Source: Myxococcales bacterium
GTDB lineage: Bacteria; Myxococcota; UBA4151
DNA: 35,719 nucleotides
Assembly (NCBI GenBank): GCA_002722845.1
Contig: PBND01000009.1
Span: 1 to 35,719, forward strand
Direction of reading: 5' to 3'
The notes under the pieces are model-generated. The model made no database searches, was not told where the DNA came from, and saw only the letters and a program-made list of their open reading frames with translations. Positions within the stretch are counted from its first letter, which is position 1; the number at the start of each line of letters is the position of its first letter. A program made the position numbers and the translations under genes. Positions 29,256-35,719 of the stretch are shown here, in pieces.

Positions 29256-30377
29256 ATGACTGAAATTGGCCCGGTGCCCTGGGCCTGCTCTGGGCCTGTG
29301 TTAGCGCCGCCCGACCTCCGTATCGGGCGCCGGCTTGGTTTGCAGATCTTCCAAGTTGCCGTGAACTGGCCCGCTCTGCAGCCAAAGGGGAGAGGGTTTC
29401 GTCGTGATCCGGCGCTGCTCGATCCCTACGATCGCGTTGTGGATCACCTCCTCGAACAAGAGCTGGAGCCCCAATTTAGTCTCCACGGGGGCGAGTTGCC
29501 GACCTCGCTTCAACTGGACGGTGGATGGACCCGCCGGGACAATGCGAAGCGCTTTGTGGATTTTGCGGAAGGGATGAGTCGCCGCCTGGGGGACCGGGTC
29601 GAGCGATGGCTGACCCTTCAGGATCTGACGGCCATCGCCAGTTGGGAGGGGGGCGAACTTCACAGCGCCGATGGTCCGGGTTTACGCTACTTGAAAGCCT
29701 GCCATCATCTCCTCCTGGCCCACGCCTGGGCCAGCAAGATCATTGCTGAGAACGTTCACAGTCCACACATCGATGTCGAGTTTCGTTGCCCGGAACTGGG
29801 TCCGGAGGCGGACCGAGATGAAGACCCGAGCCACCATCGCTGGATTCTCGACCCCCTTTCCGGGCAGGGCTACCCGGAAGAAGGTCTCCACGACCGCCGG
29901 GACCAGGGCGTTCTATCTAGCCTCGTGCCGAGTTTTGCCGAACGGGGCGACCTTCAACTCATTGGTTCAGCCTTGGGCGGAATCCGTCTGATCGTTGACT
30001 GGCCCTGGCGTGCGGCGCATTACGGCCCGTTCGAGCGAGTGCTCCATGGCCTCAGCGAGCGGCCGCTCTCGCTGCATTTGCGGCAGGGGCTAGGGGCTTC
30101 GCAGTTGGCCCATCCGGCCAATGATGAGGCTCGAGTCGAACTGTTGCGCGATCAACTGGAGTCACTTGCATCAGCCAGTAGCAAGGGCTTGAACCTTCAA
30201 CAAATCCAACTTGGCCCTTTGCTGGATGAGGAGCAATGGGCCGATGGAGCGAGGCCTCAACCGGGATTGGTTTGGATCGACCCATACACGAGGCGAAGAT
30301 GGCCGAAGGCCAGTGGTCTTTTTGTGCAACGCTTCGTTGTCGAGGGGCACGTTGCGCGGACAGACTTGGGCCACTAA
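29256..30377 (+). CDS. Glycoside hydrolase family 1-like protein lacking both catalytic glutamates
   Basis: The 373-residue protein follows the GH1 beta-glucosidase pattern: FQVAVNWPALQPKGRGF (about 32-49), DPYDRVVDHLLEQELEPQF, GGWTRRDNAKRFVDFAEGMSRRLGDRVERW, HRWILDPLSGQGYPEE (about 194-209) and a C-terminal GLVWIDPYTRRRWPKASG. The acid/base motif TLNEP reads T120-L-Q-D-L, and the nucleophile motif TENG reads L275-R-Q-G278, so both catalytic Glu are replaced (Asp and Arg). The HWDLP strand reads GGELP. It is about 80 residues shorter than typical GH1 enzymes, mostly between the two sites. No signal peptide is seen, and the ATG at 29256 follows AGGGGAAGTGGAG. Hydrolysis is unlikely; a binding or regulatory role is inferred. 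Confidence 0.8.
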   Translation: MTEIGPVPWACSGPVLAPPDLRIGRRLGLQIFQVAVNWPALQPKGRGFRRDPALLDPYDRVVDHLLEQELEPQFSLHGGELPTSLQLDGGWTRRDNAKRFVDFAEGMSRRLGDRVERWLTLQDLTAIASWEGGELHSADGPGLRYLKACHHLLLAHAWASKIIAENVHSPHIDVEFRCPELGPEADRDEDPSHHRWILDPLSGQGYPEEGLHDRRDQGVLSSLVPSFAERGDLQLIGSALGGIRLIVDWPWRAAHYGPFERVLHGLSERPLSLHLRQGLGASQLAHPANDEARVELLRDQLESLASASSKGLNLQQIQLGPLLDEEQWADGARPQPGLVWIDPYTRRRWPKASGLFVQRFVVEGHVARTDLGH

Positions 30378-30393
30378 GCCTTTGACCTGTTCG

Positions 30394-30421
30394 GTGACAA
30401 CCATTGCTGAGCCGCTAACAT
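30394..30421 (+). promoter_or_regulatory. Candidate sigma70-type promoter of the YHYH lipoprotein gene
   Basis: GTGACA (30394-30399) and TAACAT (30416-30421) are 16 bases apart, each matching most of the consensus, and lie 26 bases before the GTG start at 30448. They sit in the 70-base gap after the GH1-like gene. Confidence 0.4.
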
Positions 30422-30447
30422 AGAGCGGTCATAGGAAAGGAAAAGCT

Positions 30448-31629
30448 GTGCTCTTTCGAGACCAAAAACTTATCGTTCTTGCGAGCCTTGTCACCTTTAT
30501 CGCCTGCGGTGGGGACGGGCCGAATGAGCCAGAACAAACTCGCAACTGCGATCCGGGCGCGACGCAAGCATGTACCTGCGTAGGGGGCGAGAACGGAGCG
30601 CAAAGTTGCGAGGGTGATGGCGCCGGCTGGGCTGACTGCGTCTGCACTGGCGGTGGTGGTGGTGGTGGCGGCACCAGTGACTGTCCCCAAGCGGATCACT
30701 TCTTGGATGTCGCCTCGGCGCCGGGCCCTGACGAGGGGGGGCTCATGCCCCGTCTCAGCGTCGTGTGCACGGAGACGGAGGTTCGGGTGACGACGAACGA
30801 TATCCCACACTACACATTCATCCCGTTGACTCCCAACGCGCTGGTGGAAAACAACGTCACGCACATTTTCCCACGCTTTCCTGAAGTCGCTGCCGAGCCG
30901 AGTCGGATCAACGATGGCTTTCCTCAACTCGGAAGCGCCGGTGTGACCAATACGGGGCTCTCCATGAATGCCGCCAGCGAAGGACCAACCCCTGATCCTT
31001 ACGGTGATCCGGTCGCCAACGCGCTCCTCGATGCCTGTGGTGGGCACACCGGGAGGGATTATCACAACCACACCATCGCCGAGAAATGCTTCATCCCCAG
31101 CGGTCTCGTGGCCGAACCGTGGAACAACCCAGACCCCGACCCGAGTCAGCCGTCCCCTGTTCTGGGTTATGCCCTCGATGGCTTCCCGATCTACGGTAAC
31201 CGGGGCTGCGCTGATGAGGACTGCAGCCGGATCATTGAGTTTCAGTCCAGCTGGGAGAACAACTCCGCGATGGCTGGAACCCTCGGCTGTCAGGACAATA
31301 GTGTCTGCAACAACGCGGCGGTCTGTGATGATGGCCGCGATCGGAACAACGCCGGCAATGACTGCCATGTTTGCGCACCGGCCGTGGTCGATGGGCTTCG
31401 AACAACGGCCTGTATTCCGACGGAGTACGCCTTTGACACCAATGAGTGGGTGGAAAAGGACGGCGAAGCCTATCTCGACGAATGTAACGGTCGCGTTCAG
31501 CCCGATGGCAGTTACGGCTACCACATCACGCCGACCTTCCCCTACTGGGCTGGGTGCTTCCGGGGCACGGCCACCCATCTCCGTGGTGGCGGTGGTGGCG
31601 GTGGTGGCGGCGGTGGCGGTCCTCCGTAG
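30448..31629 (+). CDS. YHYH-domain lipoprotein with poly-glycine tracts
   Basis: The 393-residue lipoprotein starts at GTG 30448 (AGGAAAGG upstream) with signal MLFRDQKLIVLASLVTFIAC (Cys20). Residues about 33-67 form a myxobacterial cysteine module (CDPGATQACTCVGGENGAQSC...WADCVC), then an eight-glycine linker. The main domain matches the YHYH family: GRDYHNHTIAEKC, VLGYALDGFPIYG, EYAFDTNEWVEKDGEAYLDECNGR and GSYGYHITPTFPYWAGCFRG. The family is often exported and of unknown function. The protein ends with a run of 12 Gly then PP. The next lipoprotein starts 10 bases after its stop, with a hairpin enclosing stop and ribosome-binding site. Confidence 0.9.
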   Translation: MLFRDQKLIVLASLVTFIACGGDGPNEPEQTRNCDPGATQACTCVGGENGAQSCEGDGAGWADCVCTGGGGGGGGTSDCPQADHFLDVASAPGPDEGGLMPRLSVVCTETEVRVTTNDIPHYTFIPLTPNALVENNVTHIFPRFPEVAAEPSRINDGFPQLGSAGVTNTGLSMNAASEGPTPDPYGDPVANALLDACGGHTGRDYHNHTIAEKCFIPSGLVAEPWNNPDPDPSQPSPVLGYALDGFPIYGNRGCADEDCSRIIEFQSSWENNSAMAGTLGCQDNSVCNNAAVCDDGRDRNNAGNDCHVCAPAVVDGLRTTACIPTEYAFDTNEWVEKDGEAYLDECNGRVQPDGSYGYHITPTFPYWAGCFRGTATHLRGGGGGGGGGGGGPP

Positions 31630-31633
31630 GAGG
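31621..31633 (+). promoter_or_regulatory. Hairpin enclosing stop codon and ribosome-binding site
   Basis: CCTCC-GTA-GGAGG pairs the end of the YHYH gene with the AGGAGG ribosome-binding site of the next gene (ATG 31640). The TAG stop (31627-31629) spans the loop and stem. Ribosomes terminating here would open the hairpin, which suggests translational coupling. The stem is short (5 bp), so its strength is uncertain. Confidence 0.4.
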
Positions 31634-31639
31634 CACAGG

Positions 31640-32491
31640 ATGCCTGTGTGCTGGCGGCAGAGGGCGGCGCTGGGTATGCGGTTGGCCGCACTCACGCTGC
31701 TGGTGGCTTGTCCCATCGGCGAAGTTCCTGATGCCCTCGAAGCGGGTCCGGACGATGGACTCCGCCTCGACCAATCCCTGGTCTACACCCTTGATTGGGA
31801 TCGGGAGGGTGTCACCTTACACGAGACTGGTTGGTCTGCGATTAACGATCTTGGCTTTGCGTTTGAGTTCCAACAGGCTTTTGCCACCACCTACAGCTTG
31901 GAGTTGGTGCCTTGCGACCCCGTGTCGAGGCCAGATGGTGGTCTTGGGGATTTGGTGGAGCGGGTGCTGGGTTGGATCGGGTCCAGGAAGGCCTTCGCTG
32001 GTCACGGCGGCGCACCGTTCAACCCGACACGCCTGGGTCAGTCTCTGGTGGAGTCAATTCACGGAGCCGTGCCTTTTGTCTCGGCACCGATGACCGCAGA
32101 TGGGAACACTTACTGCCAATTCCACTACCTGGTGGCTCGGGCTCATGGGGGGACGCAGCAACTGCCTGAGACCCTCGACTACCTAGGGCGGTCGGCCATT
32201 CTGCAAGGCCGTTGGCGCCAGGCCGATGGGCCTTGGCAGGACTTCGACTGGCGCAGTGAGGTGCCATGGGGGGAGATGAAGTCTCTGGAGCCGGCGGTTG
32301 CAGATGGCCCCTTGTCAGCCGACGCCCCCACACAAGTCCTCGTGACCCGGCCGCTCCATGGACTCTTGCGGGCGCTTGATCCGGTGCAGATGCGACCGGA
32401 GGTTTTAGCGAACACCGTGATCAAAAACATGGTTCAGGGCACACGGATTGAGATTCGTACGGCCCATGGACGGTGGCGGTCACAACCCTAG
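31640..32491 (+). CDS. Uncharacterised lipoprotein coupled to the YHYH gene
   Basis: The 283-residue product is read from the ATG at 31640, 6 bases after AGGAGG; the frame is open far upstream but there overlaps the YHYH gene. Signal MPVCWRQRAALGMRLAALTLLVAC gives Cys24. The mature protein begins with strands SLVYTLDWDREGVTLHETGW and NDLGFAFEFQQAFATTYSLELVPC, contains GNTYCQFHYLVARA in its middle, and ends with a helical segment before RWRSQP. Three Cys and several His/Asp are spread over the domain. I do not recognise the family. The tight linkage to a YHYH protein suggests they act together. A metal-related role is only a guess from His/Cys content. Confidence 0.72.
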   Translation: MPVCWRQRAALGMRLAALTLLVACPIGEVPDALEAGPDDGLRLDQSLVYTLDWDREGVTLHETGWSAINDLGFAFEFQQAFATTYSLELVPCDPVSRPDGGLGDLVERVLGWIGSRKAFAGHGGAPFNPTRLGQSLVESIHGAVPFVSAPMTADGNTYCQFHYLVARAHGGTQQLPETLDYLGRSAILQGRWRQADGPWQDFDWRSEVPWGEMKSLEPAVADGPLSADAPTQVLVTRPLHGLLRALDPVQMRPEVLANTVIKNMVQGTRIEIRTAHGRWRSQP

Positions 32492-32571
32492 CCTTTTCGT
32501 TTTAGACTTTCGCGAAGACCATGCACGGTTCGGGTCGACTCGGGTCGGTGAAGGGGATATGGGCGCAGCCC

Positions 32572-33648
32572 ATGTCTGTCCTGCTCGTAACCAAACCGAT
32601 GACCGCACCGTGGCACGATAGCTCGAGTCAGTTGGCCCGGACCCTAGCCGAGGGGCTCCATCGTCTCGGCGCCCCCGTTGAAGTGCGGGTCATGACGACG
32701 GCCGAGGGCTCCGGCATCGATGGGGTCGTCGATGAAGTTATCTACCGCGAAGCGGGCGGTTTTTCTCCTGGAATCACCCAGAATTTACGAGTCTTTCGCC
32801 GCCTTGCAGCGGGGCGAGGTGAAGCGATGCGTCACTTCTTCTTCGCACCCAACCCGCGGGCAGCATTTGCTGCCCGGGTGGCCCATGGGCTCCGATCTCG
32901 ACCGAGTCTGCATACCCTGTGCTCCATGCCGCCCGCGGGCCAGGCCCTCAAGCCTTCGCTCTTCGCCGATCGGCAGATGGTTCTTAGCCTGGCGGCGCAG
33001 CGACGATTGGAGGCCGAGGGCGTCGAGAGCCACCTGGTGGAACCGTCGGTTCTCCCCCTTGCGTCCAGTGAGGCCGGCCAAGCCCGTTGCCGTGAAGCTT
33101 ATGGGGATTATCTCCTCTTTGCGGGAGACCTCCGCCCAGGCGGCGGGGCATTGGAAGCGTTGGAGGTCTTGGCTCGCCTGCCGGAGCCATTGAATCTCGT
33201 GGTCGCCTCCCGGCCGAAGGGGCGAGATTATCAGCGTGCCTTGGCCTCCCTAGAGCAAAGAATCCAAGACCTCCGATTGCAGGACCGGGTGCACCAGCTT
33301 GGCCGGATCGATTGGATCGGGGACTTGGTTGCGGCTGCTCGCCTACAGCTCCTCCCGGCCACCGACCTGACGGCCAAGATGGACTATCCCCTGGTGTTGC
33401 TTGAGGGGCTCGCCGCAGGTGTGCCGGCGGTGGTGGCCAGTGAAGCCCCCATGGCCGCCATTGCGGATGGGCAAAGTGTCGCTGCTGCGCCGGCTGCCGA
33501 TTCAGAGAGTCTAGGGGCTGCATGCGAAGCGGTTCTTGGGGAGAAGGCAGGAACGGCTGCCCGGGACCTGTATCGGACACGCTTTCTTCCCGAGCGCTTT
33601 GCCGAGGATGTCTTGCAGCATTACGCTGTGCTCGGGGTGGAGCCATGA
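32572..33648 (+). CDS. GT4-like glycosyltransferase (GT-B fold)
   Basis: The 358-residue protein begins MSVLLVTKPMTAPWHDSSSQLARTLAEGL, a Rossmann strand with the donor/acceptor pattern of group 1 glycosyltransferases. The C-terminal half has YLLFAGDLRPGGGALEALEVLARLP, LNLVVASRP, and the nucleotide-sugar motif YPLVLLEGLAAGVPAVVASEAPM, a variant of the usual EGFPNVLLEAMAxGxPVV with the first Glu replaced (KMDYPLVLLE). The ATG at 32572 fits the fold; starts at 32521 or 32548 lack ribosome-binding sites. The next gene overlaps by ATGA. Substrates are unknown; surface polysaccharide or lipid glycan is likely given the neighbour. Confidence 0.82.
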   Translation: MSVLLVTKPMTAPWHDSSSQLARTLAEGLHRLGAPVEVRVMTTAEGSGIDGVVDEVIYREAGGFSPGITQNLRVFRRLAAGRGEAMRHFFFAPNPRAAFAARVAHGLRSRPSLHTLCSMPPAGQALKPSLFADRQMVLSLAAQRRLEAEGVESHLVEPSVLPLASSEAGQARCREAYGDYLLFAGDLRPGGGALEALEVLARLPEPLNLVVASRPKGRDYQRALASLEQRIQDLRLQDRVHQLGRIDWIGDLVAAARLQLLPATDLTAKMDYPLVLLEGLAAGVPAVVASEAPMAAIADGQSVAAAPAADSESLGAACEAVLGEKAGTAARDLYRTRFLPERFAEDVLQHYAVLGVEP

Positions 33649-35719
33649 CGTCGACCCTGCGATGGGCCTTGCTGCTTGGCGGCGGGCTCGGTCTTATCGA
33701 TGGTCTCTTCGGCCTCTGGCGGAGTGGATTTACCGCCAGCCACCTCGTTGGTACCCTGGCGATCATCGGTCTACACCAACTGGCGGCTGTCGGTCTCGCC
33801 GTTCTTCTGTTCGGTCTACTGGGGTCGGACCGAGAACCCCTGCGGCAGTGGTGTATCGAACTCTGGCAGCAGCGGGCTGGCAGCCCGCAAGAGAGCGGTA
33901 AAACACTAGCCTTCATTCTAGGCCTTGTGATGGCGCCCCTCTCCCTCGCCGCCGGCGTGAAGGCGCTCATGAGCTTGGAAGGGGCCTTCAAGACGCCGCT
34001 CTATGTTGCCCTCGGCCAAGGTTTGGCCCTGGTCGCGGTGATCGGCCTCATCTGGATTCTGACCCTACGTTGCCAGCGATTCCTGGCCGGCTTGGAGTTC
34101 CGTTCGTTCCTTTCAAGGCTACGGATTCTGATCCTCTTGGTGGTCGTTGGCGGCCTGCTCTATCTGTATCTTTGGTACCAAAGGGATCTTCTCTTTAAAG
34201 AGGTGGAGCCATGGCTGCCGCTGGCCCTGATCTTGTTGCTGGTCGTTAGCCTCGCCGCCCAACTCCTGCCCCTTCAGACCGGTGGGAAGACCGGTCTGAT
34301 ACTTTCCCTGCTCGGGGCTTTGGTCATGGGCTTAGGCATCGGCAGCCTGCCCGGGCCCCGCCCACTGGTGGTGGGTGGCGCCCCCCTCGGCAGCCTGCTC
34401 GCCGAAGGTCTACGCCAGGCCAGCGATGTGGATCGTGATGGTGTGGCTGCCCTGGTGGGCGGGGGGGATTGTGCACCCTTTGATGGCATGATCTTCCCCG
34501 GTGCGGTGGACCTCCCCGACGACGGCATCGATCAGGACTGTCTCGGCGGCGACCTGAAGGAGAGCGTGATCATCCCGCCGAAGCCGCCCCGCTTCGCAAA
34601 GATTGCCAAAGAAGCGCGCTCTGAGTTGGTGGTGCTGGTCTCCATCGATGCCCTACGGGCCGACCGGCTGGGCGCTTATGGTTACAAAAAGCATCCGACC
34701 AGTCCCGGGCTCGATGCTTGGGCAAAGAAGGGGGCAATCTTTGAGAAAGCTTATACCTCGGGCCCCTATACGATCGCGGCCATCCCAGGCCTGCTCACCA
34801 GTCGGGGCATCAGCCAAATTCCCAACTATGTCGCAACGAAGGGGAGTTATCGCCTCGATAAGGAGCTAGAGACGATCGCCGAGGCCTTTAAGGCCGATGG
34901 TTTTCGCACGGGGGCCGTCCTGACGGGGATCGATAATGCCACCAATGATTTTGCCCAAGGCATCCAAGATCTCAACATCATCAGTACCCGTTACCTGGAC
35001 AGCGCACGAGAAACGGCCGCCGCCGCCCGTCAGTGGCTGACGCGTCATCACACCGGCAAGCGCTTCCTCTGGCTGCATTTCTTCGACCCCCACGACCCCT
35101 ATCACCCCATATCGGCCTATGACTTCGGTGGTTCAGCCAGCGCCCGCTACGATGCCTCCATCGCGTACATGGATGAGCACTTAGCGCCCCTGTTAGAAGA
35201 ACTGTCGGCCCAGCCGCGCACGACCATTGCGGTCATCTCCGATCATGGGGAGGCTTTTGGTGAGCACGGCGCCCACCATCACGGCATGGATCTCTACATG
35301 CCCAATGTGCATGTACCCCTCATCATCCGCAGTGACGGCTTGAAGCCAAGGCGCTTGAAGTCTGCGGCCAGTTCCTTGGACGTGATGCCCACCCTGCTCA
35401 ATCTGGCGGGCCTGAAGCCCCGGACCGCCTTTGGTGAGAGTCTCGTGCCCCTACTCCAAGGTGAGCCTGAGCGGATGGATCGCGGTGTGCTGACAGAGTC
35501 CTATCGAGTCGGTCAGATCTTCGCTTGGTCCACCGGGCGCTACCGTCTCATTTACCGCCTTCATGCGAACCTGTTCGAACTCTACGATCTCTCGGTGGAT
35601 CCAGGGGAGATGAACAACCTGTATCGACCTGGGACCGAGTTGAGCGACCGAATGACCATGGAACTCCTCCAGGCCATGAACCAAGGGGTCTATGTTCGTC
35701 GGGGGCTGCGGGTGAAAGA
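33645..35719 (+). CDS. Membrane sulfatase-superfamily protein with inserted MopE-type loop (3' partial)
   Basis: The frame stays open from the ATG at 33645 (overlapping the glycosyltransferase stop) to the window end, 691 residues so far. Residues about 8-255 hold six or seven membrane segments. A MopE-like metal motif follows at about 261-302 (DVDRDGVAALVGGGDCAPFD, then DLPDDGIDQDC). The alkaline-phosphatase/sulfatase domain starts at about 328: D335 in SIDALRADRLGAYG, SGPYTIAAIPGLLTSR with T376 at the nucleophile position, HFFDPHDPYHP, and D533-H534 in ISDHGEAFGEHG. A Thr nucleophile and no CxPxR sequence favour a phosphotransferase or phosphodiesterase over a formylglycine sulfatase. It probably modifies an envelope glycan or lipid made with the adjacent glycosyltransferase. 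Confidence 0.85.
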   Translation, partial: MTSTLRWALLLGGGLGLIDGLFGLWRSGFTASHLVGTLAIIGLHQLAAVGLAVLLFGLLGSDREPLRQWCIELWQQRAGSPQESGKTLAFILGLVMAPLSLAAGVKALMSLEGAFKTPLYVALGQGLALVAVIGLIWILTLRCQRFLAGLEFRSFLSRLRILILLVVVGGLLYLYLWYQRDLLFKEVEPWLPLALILLLVVSLAAQLLPLQTGGKTGLILSLLGALVMGLGIGSLPGPRPLVVGGAPLGSLLAEGLRQASDVDRDGVAALVGGGDCAPFDGMIFPGAVDLPDDGIDQDCLGGDLKESVIIPPKPPRFAKIAKEARSELVVLVSIDALRADRLGAYGYKKHPTSPGLDAWAKKGAIFEKAYTSGPYTIAAIPGLLTSRGISQIPNYVATKGSYRLDKELETIAEAFKADGFRTGAVLTGIDNATNDFAQGIQDLNIISTRYLDSARETAAAARQWLTRHHTGKRFLWLHFFDPHDPYHPISAYDFGGSASARYDASIAYMDEHLAPLLEELSAQPRTTIAVISDHGEAFGEHGAHHHGMDLYMPNVHVPLIIRSDGLKPRRLKSAASSLDVMPTLLNLAGLKPRTAFGESLVPLLQGEPERMDRGVLTESYRVGQIFAWSTGRYRLIYRLHANLFELYDLSVDPGEMNNLYRPGTELSDRMTMELLQAMNQGVYVRRGLRVK

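Noticed and set aside
30415-31716. 433-codon minus-strand frame opposite the YHYH gene
   Set aside because: The plus strand has a lipoprotein signal and full YHYH motifs; the minus frame is compositional.

Overview
The window reads as chromosomal DNA of a myxobacterium-like organism (Myxococcota). The indicators are four large proteins built from Myxococcus-type cysteine-rich repeats (DUF4215, CGDG...CDDGN), a probable MYXO-CTERM tail, MopE-like metal-binding motifs (D.DDDCDGDIDEG type), and the end of a PfaC-like polyunsaturated fatty acid synthase. Gene density is high, no stretch over 300 bases lacks a gene, and many neighbours overlap by ATGA, GTGA or TGATG. No insertion sequence, prophage, plasmid gene or CRISPR array was seen. 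All assignments come from reading motifs by eye, with no database search.

Layout. 1-4553 (+) holds the C-terminal part of a PUFA-synthase dehydratase subunit, then a tightly spaced pair, CoA-acylating methylmalonate-semialdehyde dehydrogenase and dihydropyrimidinase, which fits reductive pyrimidine catabolism. 4550-7497 has a cysteine-rich lipoprotein (-) divergent from an overlapping DksA/TraR zinc-finger and PrsW-like intramembrane protease pair (+). 7494-17494 is a surface-protein zone: a DUF4215 lipoprotein with a beta-propeller head, a pectinacetylesterase-like lipoprotein overlapping a YaiI/YqxD protein, a HECGH putative metallopeptidase lipoprotein, a MopE-motif/beta-propeller lipoprotein, and a 16-repeat DUF4215 lipoprotein with an RCC1-like head.

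17524-27761 is entirely on the minus strand: a TPR lipoprotein, a solitary DNA methyltransferase, a DUF481-like outer-membrane protein, a small membrane protein, a cysteine-dioxygenase-like cupin, a periplasmic MsrB-MsrA fusion, then an exported cluster made of a DUF4215 protein with an unrecognised head, a propeller protein with a MYXO-CTERM-like tail, and a DUF4215 protein with a fibrinogen-like head. 27886-35719 (+) holds arsC, a PqiA-like gene, initiator tRNA-Met with a clear terminator, a GH1-fold protein that has lost its catalytic residues, a YHYH-domain lipoprotein coupled to a second lipoprotein, a GT4-like glycosyltransferase, and a truncated membrane sulfatase-superfamily protein carrying a MopE-type loop.

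The dominant theme is the cell envelope. Eleven of about 28 proteins carry a readable lipobox, and most of these are cysteine-rich or beta-propeller proteins without an assigned function. The strongest candidate for an undescribed system is the set of lipid-anchored DUF4215 stalks with interchangeable heads. Two of them (7494-9668 and 22352-24739) have stalks that align repeat by repeat but end in unrelated heads.
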